NCBI GenBank assembly: GCA_022316685.1
Contig: JAKJHU010000005.1
Location: 19,260,707 to 19,324,706 of the forward strand
Source: Progne subis subis
Lineage: Eukaryota; Chordata; Aves; Passeriformes; Hirundinidae
DNA length: 64,000 bases
Direction of reading: 5' to 3'
The notes below the pieces were generated by a model, which saw only the letters and a program-made list of their open reading frames with translations, was not told the origin of the DNA and searched no databases. Each line of letters opens with the position of its first letter. Position 1 is the stretch's first letter. The translations under genes were made by a program, and so were the position numbers. Shown here one piece after another: positions 1 through 13,491 of the stretch.

Positions 1-3000
1 AAAGCTCTAGTATCTGTGAGATAAGCAGCAAACCACTTAAATATTTAGTTTTAAAAGCAGTCTCTGAAAACAGATGCAAGAAAGGTCAGCAGAGAGACCT
101 GTCATGGCTCATCATGCACATCACAGCAGTGCCTGGCATTTACCATCAGACACGTGGCCGTAAATTCAGTTGGTAAAAGAAGTGGTAGTAACAGCACCGC
201 TCACTATTTTCTGCTTTTAGCAGAACCCTTCTGTCAAATTCCTTATTGTCAAGGGCAAACTGTGATCTTACTGAATTTATTATCTGAACTCTTACAGCTC
301 CAGAACAGTGGATGAGAACTTTGTCAGCTCAGGGTCAGTAGCACTGAATAAGCAAGCACACTGACATGGACAGGCTTTCATCTGCCTCTAAATCCAAGTC
401 GTAAAAGCAATAGGTTTTAAACACTTTTTTTGTTTGTTTCTCACAGCCATAAATAATCTGCAGAGCATCTAAATTGCCTGGAAACACCAATAAGGGACCA
501 TTGCTCCTTTGAGACTAAGAGGCAGGCTTCTCCAATATCCCAAAGGGATATTTCTGGTAATGTTTGAGCAAGCTTCTTTATATGACCACAAATGAGTACA
601 ACAGGTACACTTACCGGCAGCCTTTTGCTCCCTCATCTTTTATGGAAAAATAAGGCCAGATTTTGTGTCTGAAAATATTTCATAGAATTTATTTTTGTTT
701 AGACATCAAAGTTAAAAGAAAAAAAGTCAAATATCAGGTTTGTTCTGGAGTCATGTGCTGACGTGTAAAGTCCACCTCAGTTCAATAAGAGACAGTTGAG
801 ACCTATCCTTCTCTTGAAATATATGGCATTTAAATAGAAGATTAGTCTCAAGCAAAATAATTTCTTTCTTTCCAAAACTGAGAGTTTGGTATCTTCATAA
901 ATGTGTGTTTATAACATTGCACTGTGAATGTCAATTTGGATATCTGAAGGGATGTCAGTAATGCCGTAATACAAAACTTCATTATACTTTTCATTCCTCT
1001 ATTATTGCCATTCCATCTAATTTTACTCTGTTGAGTTCTTAAGAAATTGTAGGTCACTAATGTTCAGTTCCTCCTTAAATATTAACAAAAAGAAAGAATT
1101 TTTTGTAAAAAAAAAAAAAAAATCTGTTTTGATGAGGGTATTATACATTTTTTTACTTTCCTAGAAGTAGGTTTAACCACTTGCATACAATTCTACCAGC
1201 TCAAAAGGTTCACATACAATAATAACAAACAAGTTCAACTTTTAGCAGAGGATATCCTATGATTAAACACTGAAAGTTAGCAGACAAAAGAATGTTTTGG
1301 ACGGGAAGGCAAAAATTGAATTACTTCATTGTACTTTAGGAGTCTAGTTTTTAGAAATATAAGCATAAGAGTACCACAGAAATAATTTAGAATAGAACAT
1401 TAATTAATATTTGATATCTACTTATTAGTTAGGAAAATGATCTCTGTCCTTTTTCCTGCATTACAGGCTTATCTTTTTCTACAGGGAAGATAATTCAGTT
1501 TCAGTCTTGCTCCTACACAAACTTTAAACCAAAGTAGAAGGGTGGTGCCTTGCTTTGAGAGTTTGCAAAGAAACAGAACTTCCTACCATCTTTTTTCAAG
1601 CAATATGTAATTCTTTCCTTGGTTTCACCATGACTACAACCTTTATAAACATACCATAAGATTTAATAAAGTCATACAGGGGCTTGGTTTCTAAACTTAC
1701 TGGATTCCCATCAGTCATATTCTGCTTGATGGCAGCAGTGAGACTGTTCGCCTCTGGAGTGTTAGTCACCAATTGATGGTAAAAAAAATTCATCATTATA
1801 GAATGTATGGCTCTATGTACAGAGAACTTTACGAGCATCTTGTGTGGTCTGATCATCGTCTTTCATGGCATCACACAAATTAGCTCAATAAATGCTTACA
1901 TTCACTGTTTTTGACACAAAATGTGTCAAGAGTTATCAGTAGAAGAAGCTTTTTTTCCATGAGCTGTAATGCTCTGCCATGGGTTTAGCTAATTTGCATG
2001 GAGTATACATACTTGCCCCATCCTTCTCCATAGCTGGAGGACTGGATATGATAGAAAGTCATAAACCTCAGTACTAAAAAGGACTCAAATCCTTGCAAAA
2101 AAAGTTGACAGGGATTTCTCTATCTGTCCTTATGTGCAAGTGGTCAGTAAAGCTGAGACTTTTCAGCTGCTACACAGTGATGCCCATTGCAACATTCAAA
2201 CTATCTGAAAAAAAAGATACCTCATGTGCCAATAGAAACAGTATAAAATTAGCACAGGACATCACTATGCTTAATTCATTGTGCTTTTGCCATTCTGGGT
2301 TCACAAGTTTCAGCAGCAGTTCTAGCTGAAGCAGTTTTCTCCAATTTCTTTCCTAACCTTACAAGTCCTGATCCTTACACTGCATTTGCTACAGCAAATC
2401 AGATATCTGGTCAGATTCAAAATAAACTAAAAAGGAGAAACTTCCCAAATAGACATGGACCCTACGGTTTAACAGAACTAACACATTGTCCAAGTGCACC
2501 TCTCCATGTCACTGCATCATCACACCAGGATAGACTACCAGGCTTCCTCATTTGTGGATGGCAGGAGCTGTTTTGGGCTCTGATATAATCAAACTAGAAA
2601 GAAACTACAAGAAACCATACTTTTTTTTCTTCATGCTTATATTCTGAACTCAATTCAAGTGACCAGGTGATTTGCAATTTTCAGGGGAAATTTTGACATC
2701 ATGTGATGCACAGTGCAGCTTTTCAAAAGCAGGGACGGAATGGTATTTTGTTGGGGTTTTCCCCCCCTGGAAGTTCATGGAAGTCCTCAGGTAAAAGAAT
2801 TCCCCACATTTTATTCTTCAATTGAAAAACAATTCATGAGCAAATCTTTACTGCACAGAAAATTGAATTCTACTTGGAAAAGTTTCTGTTCTATTATAAG
2901 AAGAAGATTATAATTTTGCTCATCTACAGAAGGAAGCTCATCTATAGCTCAGTGGAGGAAACAGCAGCCTGAAATAATTATGTGGTCTCCTTGAATAGGT

Positions 3001-4951
3001 GTGCACACAGCCACTCTGACTCTTGCCATTTCCTCAAATTGACCCGAAAGGCTCGCATTGTTATGTCTGTGCTAATCTGTGTGATCCACCCTAGCACGCT
3101 GACTTTGCAAGGACAGCTGTATTCCTGCAATCAGTTGAAATACTTCTTTTGAAAGTGTGGTCATTCAATACATGTTCTTTAATGAGGTATTGCTAGAAGG
3201 GCTGCAGTGTGTAGGCCCTTTAAAGATAAACTTACTCCAGATGAAAAGGATCATCTAGTTTAGAATGGTTAAGTTTGATTTTTTTTCTTCTGATTTACTT
3301 TAAGCTAAATATAACAGGAGGTAAGATGCATAACCTTTCAAAAATGGGGCCAAATCCTACAGTCTGCAGTCTGATTGAAAGAATTACATTTACCCAATAA
3401 ATAAATATTTGTGAACTGTAGCCACAAATTCCAGAAAGATAGACTGAAAGTTGTAACTGAAATTTTGGAGATCTCTCAGCCAGTCAGGCACCTACAAATC
3501 ATGTTGTTTGGCTCACACTGTATCTATCAGACCCACTGAAGCCTGTAATATGTGAAGAAAATATCAAAGGAAAGGATCTCATATAAAACCTCCATACAAA
3601 ACACCAAAGTAATGTCATCATAGCGGTGTTATCATATGTCTGCGTTTGTCATGAAGCAGAAGTGGTATTTTCATTTAAATGACATATAATGTTTAAAATA
3701 ACCCTCTTATCTGAATTGGTATTTCTCATAACAAATAAAAAATCTCTTAAAATTTTGTACAAAAATGGAAGTGACATTGCCCCTTATCAACTGCTCCTTT
3801 CCCCACACTCATTCCTCCCTTCTCTGAACTTCTGTAAAACCTATGACATTAATTCACAGCACCTTTTTCTTTTTGTGCTTTTCTGCTCCCAAACGTCTTA
3901 AGAAAGACTCAGAACTGTGATAGCTTCTTTTACTCTTTTGCTTATGTTAATATACTGCTCCTGGGTCCAAAAAATAATTCTCATCCTTTAATAATTCCCA
4001 TACCATCAATTCCTGAAATATATTTTGAAACATTTATTATTTCCTTGATTGTACTTCCACTGCAAAATAGCTGAACATTTGTGCAAAGAGAGGATTTATA
4101 TATCATAAATAATGTAGTGTGTAGGTGACCCAGTTAATTTTCTTACACTTTTTTTGGAAGAAATTTTCATTGTATTTGAAAGCTAGTGTATAACCAAAAG
4201 ATTTCCCCTCTTGCTGAGAAAAATAAAACAACAAAAAACCAGCAACATTCTCAGTGCATTGTAAAGATACCTTCTTTCTTGACCTTGTTCAGGAAAACTG
4301 CGTTAGATTCAATTATGGAAGATTTTCAGGGGTGGCTAGGTTAAAAGAATTTTTCCATCTGCATTTATATGACCACAGTTCCTGTTTCAGATGTTTAAAC
4401 AATCCTTAAAGGACAAAAATATTTATCTGAATTATTAAAAAATCCAAAACTGTAACAATAGCTGCTTCCTACTATGTTATAATCCATGGTTTCTGTATAC
4501 CCACTGAGAAGTAATGTCAATATAACTTTTTTAGAAAATAACATTATTTTCTGCTTGCTTTCAGCAATGTTTTTAATGCAGCTCCTCGTACTATATCTAA
4601 TGTGTTTAGTTACAGTAGCCACGAAAACCTCCAAATAAGTATAAGGCTTTGCAGCTTCAACATATCACAAATTTAGAAGTCTCTGGGAATGATGAGCTGC
4701 CTACCTAATTTTTACGATAGCACCCCACTAAAGTAAACACAGACCTACAAGCTTAAACTCAAAAACAAAACATTTTTTCAGCAGATTAACAGCTAAATTA
4801 ATCTCTACTGACATCATATCTGTCTCAATATCTATCTCTGATTAAAAGCTTTCAAGAATTCTAGCAGAGCCCAAAAATTCAGATTCTTTAGAAAAGCAAG
4901 ATCCACAGCTCGAGTACTAAGAACATCCAGTTATCTATCCCTTGCATAGTG
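1..4951. other. Intergenic DNA without recognised genes
   Basis: This AT-rich stretch contains only short open frames with no recognisable protein similarity. Apart from a short A tract near 1.1 kb I see no mobile element that I can name. It would be the far 3' flank of CENPW. Confidence 0.5.
1107..1122. repeat. A16 homopolymer
   Basis: An uninterrupted run of 16 A. No retrocopy or CR1 body is visible next to it, so it is read as a simple mononucleotide repeat. Confidence 0.9.
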
Positions 4952-5088
4952 CAGAATCACAGAATGGTTAGTGTTGAAAGGGACATAAAGATCATCAGAA
5001 CGGTTAAAGAATCACAGAATGGTTAGGGTTGAAAGGGGTATTAAAGATCATCTGGTTCCAGCCCTCAGGCTGTGGGCAGCGACACCTT
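4952..5088 (-). mobile_element. CR1 LINE 3' end, internally duplicated
   Basis: Read on the plus strand, the segment begins like the reverse complement of an avian CR1 3' end (AGAATCACAGAATGGTTAG) and continues through AAAGATCATC and a CCTCAGGCTGTGGGCAG-type stretch to GACACCTTCC. The start of the tail occurs twice, at about 4953 and 5010. A short tail piece therefore lies directly against a second, longer piece. This is either a local duplication or two nested insertions. It is 5'-truncated, as most CR1 copies are. Confidence 0.8.
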
Positions 5089-7637
5089 CCATATGATTGA
5101 AACCTGGAACATTCAGTTTAGCAATACGGTAAAAATGGGTCTGAGAGGAAATAAAGAAATATTGCTTTAGTCATAGCATCTTTACAGAATCCTAAGGTTT
5201 CTCCAGATATTCTGGATATACAATGAAACGGGATGTGTGTGCAACTATATTTAATAGAGGTAACTTAAAATAAAATTTACCTGTATGTATCTGAACACAA
5301 GACAGTTTCCAGCACCTCTTATTGAAACCAATAAATTTTTCCTTTCTTGGCTTCACAACATCAGCTGTGCTTCCCATAGTTAGCACAATTAAGTCATATG
5401 CCACAGAGAAAAGATGAGAAATGCTTTTTTTTTTCTACCATATCTTGCTTTGATTATGATTCAATTTAAAATAACATATCCAAGTAACATATTGTAGCAA
5501 AATGAAGATATTTTACTTACTACCAGTGACTGTAGAATCTTCTGGCACTCAAAAAAATTCACTTGTATCAGGAGATGAAAAGTTGAAAGTTTGAGAGTCA
5601 GGGTAAAGTCAGTCATCCTTTCCACAGAATTTCTAATGATTACGACTTGGACACATGCCAGATTTCCTTAAAAATATCAAATAATAACATGGAGCAGCAC
5701 TTTACTCCTTGCAAATGGCCAATTATCACAGATCAATATTTAGAAATCCCAAATAAACCAGATCAAGACTACTTTGTAACAAAAGTAGACAAAATCTCCA
5801 CTGCTTTACCTAAAAAAAGTGAGGAAGAATGGAGAATGCCCAGTCTAATATTTCTGGGCTAGGTAGGGAAGTTTTGAAATTGTTCTACCATATTCTGGAT
5901 GTCAATAGTCTCAAAACATCATTCAGCAGATAAGAATAACTACATCAACAGCAGCTCATACCTCACCCTGTGCTAGGACTTTTAATGGGGGAAAGTAATA
6001 CCAGATGGCAAAGATCTGGTTGTCCCTATGACCAGATTTAATTCTTTTTGTTCATGGAGTGACATACAAGGACCTCAGTGAACTAGAGAAACAGATCAAA
6101 TATCTTTCACCTTGTTGTGTACAGCAGAAAGTCTTTGGGACTCTGTGTTCTGCTTTGGAACTCAATATTCTGCATTTGCAAACTTTTTTTAGCTCAGAAG
6201 ATGTTTACAGTTCTCAGCTATGAGAACAAAAACACAGGATTGGATCTGAGGCTGTGTCTTGCCAGGACTGACATTCAATGGGGTGACTCCTCGTGCAGAA
6301 GAGTACCCACACATAGATGTGTTAGCACTCAAGAAAATTTCACTTTCTCTCACGCGCAGGTTACAATATTTAAGTATTTAATTCTGTCCTGGAAGAATTC
6401 TTCAGCATAGTTTCTTGGTAGGAACAATTCTCTAAATACTTTGCTCTTGAAATTTTATTGACTTAAGGGTTATTATTCTAAGACACATTGAGACCAAAAT
6501 GGTTGAAAATGTTATGCACTAAGCCTTTAGCAAATCCAGGATGTATGCTGCTGCAAAATTGCCTATATAAGATCCTAAGAAATTCCAAAAAAGTTTTTTC
6601 GTCTCAATATTAAAGAGCTGATTTTATATGGCTTGTGATACAATTTTGTAACATACAGTAAGTAGTTAAAATGCATTTATTTTGCTTTACATAAGAGTAC
6701 TGTGAGATCTGAGACAAAATAATTGGTATAAAACATTTAATGATTTATGCATTTTGACAGAATCCACCAAAAAAGTGTATATTTGTAGAATATATAATTT
6801 CCAATTTATTAACAAGTGGGAAGCAAGAGAAAAAAGCATTATATGTTCTCCTTCTATCAGCCTCTTGCATGAAGGCGAACTCCCAAACTGGCTGGAAAAG
6901 ATCCAGAAGAGGAGTTGAGTTTTGTGTCTCTGAATTTGGGATGAGGCAACTGGCAGGGCTCTCTGCCAAAAAGGTGTTGGCTGCCATCATGGCTGTACCC
7001 GACGTGGGCTTAGAACAGGAAAGAGATTGTATTTATTTTTAGTTGTTTTTGTACTCCTTCTTCTTTTGAAGAAATTCTTATAAAAACTTTTATCTTGTCA
7101 TCATGTGTAAATTATAAAGTATATTTTCAGTATTAAAGGGTTATGTCCACCCCACTGTGGGTTATATATCAAGATCCCTGCAGCTGTTCTGAAGCATATT
7201 TTACTCTGAAGATACTCCAAAGTTCTGGTTGACTTGAATTTGGACTAAGGATTTTGCCATTGTATGCTTTATGAAAGGGAGACTGGTAAACGTCTGGACC
7301 TTGGAACCGACTTTGTGATATTTGGACTCTGCATACACATCATGTGGTGAATTAGCATGTGGTATTCTTATGCAAACAATAAAAACAAACAAAGAAAGAA
7401 TTAAAAGTGCATTTAAGAAAATGAGTTTCAGAGTATGATTAAAACAATCCCATAATAGCAACAACTTTGCGGTAAAGGTACATACTTGCCATAAATATCT
7501 GCTAGTGTGGAAGCTGAGCATTCAAAACCCTTAATTTAGCAGCAGTGCAGATGCTGTTACTTAGTTAACATTGAATACCACAGACAAATTAGGCACAGAC
7601 TGGAAACTGCTACAGAGCAAGTCAAAAGTGTTGGGGC

Positions 7638-7671
7638 AAAATCTTTCTCCCATTAAAATCTTTCTCCCATT
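7638..7671. repeat. Perfect 17-bp tandem duplication
   Basis: The unit AAAATCTTTCTCCCATT occurs twice in direct succession without a mismatch, which suggests a recent replication-slippage event. Confidence 0.95.
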
Positions 7672-7781
7672 TTCAGCAATATAAATCACTGTATGGCTTT
7701 TATTTTACACCAGTTCAGATGGGTAAAATTTGGCCCAGAATGTATTTACAGACATACCCAAAAAAAGAAACCTTACAACTT

Positions 7782-7807
7782 AAAAAAAAAAAAAAAAAAA
7801 AAAAAAA
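7782..7807. repeat. A26 homopolymer
   Basis: Uninterrupted run of 26 A. No flanking retrocopy is recognisable. Confidence 0.95.
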
Positions 7808-8770
7808 TTATGAAAATTTCAAAAGCTTCACCTAAAAAGTTCTCTATCTCACCCAATTGATAATGTCCCTTGAGCAAATGCAACGCCCACCCAGTTGAGC
7901 CCCTAAGAAAATCTAATGCTTAAAGGCAGTTTCTTCATCCTGATTGAACATATGTAATATTATAGTAACAAGAATGGCTCTCATTACCGGAAACAAGATA
8001 CACAATTCTGCATTTTCTCTTAATGCTGATCTCTTAAATGTTAAAAATTTCTGTTATTTACCTCAGCTGAACTGATTCTTGGATCCTGCTGCAGAGCAGA
8101 TAGGAGATAAACAGAAAATTAATTGTCTCTCTAAATCATAACTGAGGACATAGTAATGTAAAGAAGTTACTGTCTTCAAAATTTTAGTGGTTGGGTTTTG
8201 TTCAGACCAAAAGGCTTCAGTTCTTAGAACTGCTTATATTGGAGATTATGTCTGTTCTTCCTGGATTTTTTGTAAGGGGAAGGGTTTTACATAATGCTTC
8301 TGGTGAAATCTCTCATCTATTACTTATGTTCTGTACAAATACATTATTCCACTTCAACAACAAAAAAGAGAGTATTTGGACTTCAACAAGCCTCTATTAT
8401 TTACTACACTTACATATTTCTGCAGCTGAAACAAATCAACTACTGCAAAATATTTTCCACAAGCATTAATTCAGATTTTTAAGAAGAGACTAATATATTT
8501 TAGCTCAGCTTTTCCAAAGTTAATGCAATTAACTTTATTATCAGGAATATTGATTTAAGCAATTTAGGCACAGTTCAGAAAGTGTTTACTGAAAGGCATG
8601 TTTACATCTGTCTTTTGCAAGCTTCCAGCTAAGAATTATTAGATATGTTCAATCGGGATGAAGAAACACAACACGCAAACTAAGTGGCCGATTACAAACT
8701 TTTGCCTTTCAAATGGCAATCAGTGAAAACAGACTCAGTGAGCTAAAAACCAAGACTTACTAGGAATTGC

Positions 8771-8844
8771 AGAATCACAGACTGGGTAGGGTTGGAAGGG
8801 GCAACTGGAGGTCCAATCTCCCTGCTCAAGCACGGTCCCCTAGA
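8771..8844 (-). mobile_element. CR1 LINE 3' fragment
   Basis: AGAATCACAGACTGGG, then GGGTTGGAAGGGGCAACTGG, then CTCCCTGCTCAAGCACGG and TCCCCTAGA follow the order of the reverse-complemented CR1 3' end. The copy stops after about 74 bp and is diverged, so it is an old truncated insertion. Confidence 0.8.
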
Positions 8845-9828
8845 ATATTCAACAGAATATTCCACAAACAATTCTGAATGGTGAATATACTTGAAGAAAC
8901 TGAAATATACATCAATATTTCATGATAAAGAAGAAAAAAATTGTGAGCTATTTGCTTAACAATATTTTAGAGTACTGCTGAACTAATTTTTCAAATAAGG
9001 TATATTTGCTGTTGAATAGAAATATACATCAAAAAGATGGTTAATGATGAGAATTTCAGAGACACTACAAAATTTGATCAAGCAGCACACAGGGGTTATG
9101 GGGTAACAAAATCTAATTCCTTAGCAGATAAACTGAAAAAGATAACCTGAAATTGAAAAATACAAAAACAAGATAAAAACTACTTTTTAGTTGCTTATGA
9201 TGTTTTTTGTTGTCTTGCTCTTCTGAAATTCAAGGAATATATTTCAATGTAGATGAGCCAACAATTCTAGCACATTTCAGTAATAGGCTATTGTAACCTA
9301 ATGAGAATAATTGAAACAATTTTTAGCAAGTCTCCATAGATTCAATGTTGTGTTATTTTTTCTCTTAATACTAAGGAATACTTTCAAAGAGGATTCATGC
9401 ACAAATTTTCAACAGGGTTCACAAACCCAATGATTTAGAAACCACATTATTTGCAAGATTTAAGCATGGCTAATCAAACTTTAGGCTGACTCATTTACAT
9501 GAGCTCTTTATTGCTAGAAAACTGTATTTACAGATTTTGGTCAATTTTTCAAATTTATCACCAATCATCGTGTTAAGGGGGAAAAAAGATAATACACAGA
9601 AAAGCATATTTTAAGGTTTTACACATGCTGTAAGTTACAGCAAATCCATCATAGCAAGAGTTATAGGGTTGTGTGTTGTGGATGGGCAGAATTTATCTAG
9701 TGCTAGAGTTTGAATCATCATGATTCATTTCTCCACTAGGCTCCATACAAGCTCAGCAAAACTGGAGAAATAATACATTAAACTAGTGTAAAGGTACTGT
9801 TTCAAACCAGTTTAGGAAGTTTGAAGGG

Positions 9829-9849
9829 AAAAAAAAAAAAAAAAAAAAA
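9829..9849. repeat. A21 homopolymer
   Basis: Uninterrupted run of 21 A following GGG. Confidence 0.95.
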
Positions 9850-11631
9850 GCAAAAATCTTCCCTCCTAATCAGTTACTTCCTGCAATGTTGACAAGGTAG
9901 GGAGAACACCGATTCTTACTACAAGGAAAATACTTCACTCCTAATTCAATTTTCCATAAGAAGCAGACTTTTATATTTTATCAATCCTGCCTCAGTCTGG
10001 AAATTTGGGGTCTGGGTAGATATATGAATAAAAAGCATTGCAAACAGAGAATAAATTTGACACTGCAATTCATTTGCATGCCGGCTGCTCCACTTGCATG
10101 CTGAACAACTCAGAGAAAATGTTTCTTTATATTCTCAAACATGTCCTGTTCCAAGAGCTTACATGTCTCTGGTGTAGATTAGTTATGGACTTTTCATGCT
10201 GATGAGGTAATCCACTTAATGTACTATACACCATAGGATATCCTCCTCCTCTGTTTCATGTTCTGACAATGCTAAAGGTCAGGGAAGTGTTTCATGTGGT
10301 GATAGGCTCCATTTAAAAGGGAAACTACAAGAACAGAGGAAAATGTCTTTTTATTTGAATTTACAAGGATAATATATGAAGCCTAGGTAAAAAAGGACTG
10401 TCAGTGCATCTTGTATTGAAACTACAGTCGAAGCTTTGCTCAAAACATTCTATTAACTTTCTAAAAATGCATTTTCAATATAGTGATTGTTAACATGGTG
10501 GCACTGATAGAGGAAGATGAGATCCATACTGTAACTGCTAAGTTTACTCATAGAAAATGTAGACTTCACATCAAACAGTAACAACATAAAAATAATTCAT
10601 GTTGAATGCAAAAATTATGGCTCTAAACACATGACTTTTATTAAAAGTAGACTTCCTCTGTAAGACAAGCATGTAAAAATTAAATTAACTCAGAAATAAA
10701 GATATTTTGTTACACAAATTATGTCTCAAACATGGTCCACATTTCAAGAGGGATGCAGACAAGAGTTAAACTTACTAAACTTTAAAAAGTTTACACACAA
10801 TCTTTTTAACAGACATCATCATTTTACATGGAATTGCAAGAGAAAACATCATATTTCAAAAGTGTTTCTTTGTGATTAGTAGTAGTTTGCTCCTTTGTAC
10901 CATAACTTCATGTTGTTATTTTTTTAACAAAGGTGTTAGTAGAATTTATAAAGTCCCTGTTTCAGTACAGTTTTAAAAATCCAGCTTCTAATTTTTAGAA
11001 GTTTTCTCAGAAGAGTACATATTCCTCAGAAAAAAAAAAATTAAAAAATTAAACAGACTGATTTAAAATCAATAATGAACACATTATATCATAAATTGTT
11101 TATGTTTACATCGTATCTGATGCTTTCTTCTTTATTGTTAATAAGGAAGGCAAAAAAATAAAGCTTAATTTATTAATTTATTAAGGAGGGGGGAATACTT
11201 ACACAAGTTTTAAGCAAAGGCAACAGCATTGCTAACAAATTTCATCTTGTGAATTGTTTTCCCGAAGGATCATATAAGTTTGGTAAGGAAGACAGAGCAT
11301 TTCCTTCACAGTACACTTTTCTCAGTTTAAAGCCTGCTACTTGTTGGCATTCTTGCTTATGTTCCAATGTAAATGCTCTGCAGCATCACAACCGTCCTCT
11401 CCTTTTCTTCCCTTCTAAGCATTAAACTTAAGGGTTGGAAAAAGAGGAACAGAAAATACTGGGAAGAAACTCTGCTTAGTCTTCAAAATTAAGAATATTA
11501 GGAATGTTATGGAAACTGGAGGACTCCTCTGGGAGGTGAGTCATAATTGAATTTTCATGCTTGAATAAAGAAATGTGATATCAAATATTTAGCAAAAATC
11601 CCCCTTTAATCTAGCAGCCCATGTGCTTTGG

Positions 11632-11761
11632 GGGGAAAAAAAAAAAATTAAAAAAAAAAAAAACCACACCAAAAAACAAAAAGCAAAACAAAACAAACAA
11701 ACAAACAAAAAAAAAAAACCCCAAAAAAACCCAAACAAAAAAAAAAAAAAAAGGAAAAAAT
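11632..11761. repeat. A-rich low-complexity block
   Basis: About 130 bp made almost only of A interrupted by single C or G, including CAAA and CAAAA repeats near 11690-11710. Apparent lysine- or phenylalanine-rich peptides here are by-products of base composition. Confidence 0.9.
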
Positions 11762-12712
11762 GTAAAATAATCTATGAAAAATCCTCTCCATTCCCAAGAC
11801 GAGAGTAGCCTGATATTTTACATTGATGGGTTCTTCAGAGAGTAAAAGAGCCCCAAGTCTAAGCTCCATCTGGGTCTTATATATTCGACAACACTTAGAA
11901 TTTCTGAACCGAAAAAACCCCCAAGCTTAATAAAGAGATACAAAATTTATATGCATAATATTCAGCATGTACAGAGGCAGATTTCACACATCAGAACAAA
12001 TGTTTTATTCTACGGGTAGTAGACACAAAATTATATCTTCTTGGTAATTCCCAAGACATCAATCTAGAGATGCTTGGCTTCCATCTTCAGGGAAAACAAA
12101 AGAGCTATTTTAAGAGTTTTCCTTAGAAGAAAGTAGTATGCAGCATATCCCATCCTATGAGCATAAGTGGGCAAGCAAGAATAAAAAAAAACACATCAGC
12201 AGAAATATCCAAGGTAGAATTCAGTTCAATACATCAGCATTTGTTTTGGAGAAGTTTAGTGTAATTAAGTGTCCATTCTACCCAAGTAAAGATGTTTTGG
12301 AAAGGTGTTTTCTTTTTATTTCCAGGAAAACCTCGCAAAAGATGCTAGGTTCATGAAAATAACATGCCAAAGTAAAAATGCTGTGCTTGCACTTGTCCTA
12401 TGTTTTTAATATTGCGTATTCCTCTAACTCTTGGCTATAGCTGTACTGACAGCTAGATGTTTAGCAAATAAGAAAAGTTCAACAGAGGTACAGTGACATG
12501 AACAATAACATTACCAATAAAGTTTCTTGGTGTTCACAGGTAGAAAGTTACAGTAAAATTATCAGCTTCTCAGGCCAGTATTTCCCTATTTCATTGAGAC
12601 TTCAAAAATTGCAGTCAACAAGTATCATTAAACCATAGATCTACTTTCAAAGTCTCACAACGTTTGCGTTCATGCTACACATATACAGAAATATCTATAT
12701 GGGATATTGCAG

Positions 12713-12899
12713 GTGACAGAGCACAGGAACAGGTTATCCAAAGGTTGTGGCGTCTCCCACCACTGGAGATATTCAAGAACCATCAGGACACAATCCTGTG
12801 CCATGTGCTCCAAGATGACCCCACTTGAGCAGGGAGGTTGGAGCAGATGACCTATTGTGGTCCCTTCCAACCCGACCCACAATGTGATTCATTCTGTGA
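12713..12899 (+). mobile_element. CR1 LINE 3' end
   Basis: On the plus strand the segment runs GTGACAGAGCACAGGAACAG, then GTTGTGG, GGAGATATTCAAGAACC, CAATCCTGTGCCATGTGCTC, GAGCAGGGAGGTTGGAGCAG, TCCCTTCCAACC, and ends ATTCATTCTGTGA. This is the order of the last ~190 bp of avian CR1, including the short terminal repeat. CR1 normally inserts 5'-truncated, as here, and carries no poly(A) tail. Confidence 0.9.
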
Positions 12900-13440
12900 A
12901 TACTAGTGTGCCTTCAATAAGGATTGAAAGTTAATCCATTCTTTTGGCAGTACCTTTTAATGTTGGACTTTTAAATGTTGTCGCTGCCCTAAAATAAACC
13001 TTCACTATGGCTCTCCAGTCTTATCCAGAAATGGAAAGGGTAACAGGGAAAACAAAGGAACATGAAGATTTTTTCACTTCTGATCTGAATTTTCAAGGTT
13101 TATTCCATATGAATTAGTGTGAAAAATTTCCAAAATAGGCTACAGGTAAAGTATTATCAAAATTAATTATTGTGTGGAATTCTGGTGGCAATTTAGTAAG
13201 ATATCCCATATCTTTATTGGAAAAAGTTTTAGAAGAATATTGTTACTCACACTACAGCACAGATACTGCCCTCCATTACCAAGGCCCAACCTTTTAAATC
13301 TGGAAAATATGGGAGCCCACAGTTAAACATCAACATGAAACACAAATGGTGAAACTACACAAACAGAAGAAATTATTCTCTGGCCAACCTTATAAATATG
13401 TCGTGTGATTATTCTTCCCTTTTCTTGACTCCTCACTGGG

Positions 13441-13491
13441 TTTTTTAATTTTTTTTGTTGTTGTGGTGGTTTTTGTTGTTTTTTTTTTTAG
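13441..13491. repeat. T/GTT-rich low-complexity block
   Basis: About 50 bp of T runs interrupted by G in TTG or GTT steps; simple sequence. Confidence 0.85.

Larger units (their letters stand above)
5089..8770. other. Intergenic DNA without recognised genes
   Basis: Only short frames without recognisable products are present. The stretch holds a small tandem repeat (7.64 kb) and an A26 tract (7.78 kb). Nothing else could be assigned. Confidence 0.5.
8845..12712. other. Intergenic DNA without recognised genes
   Basis: No gene or named element could be recognised. The stretch holds an A21 tract and a 130-bp A-rich low-complexity block. Confidence 0.5.

Noticed and set aside
11632..11869. Lys-rich and Phe-rich short open frames
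   Set aside because: They are direct translations of an A-rich low-complexity block.
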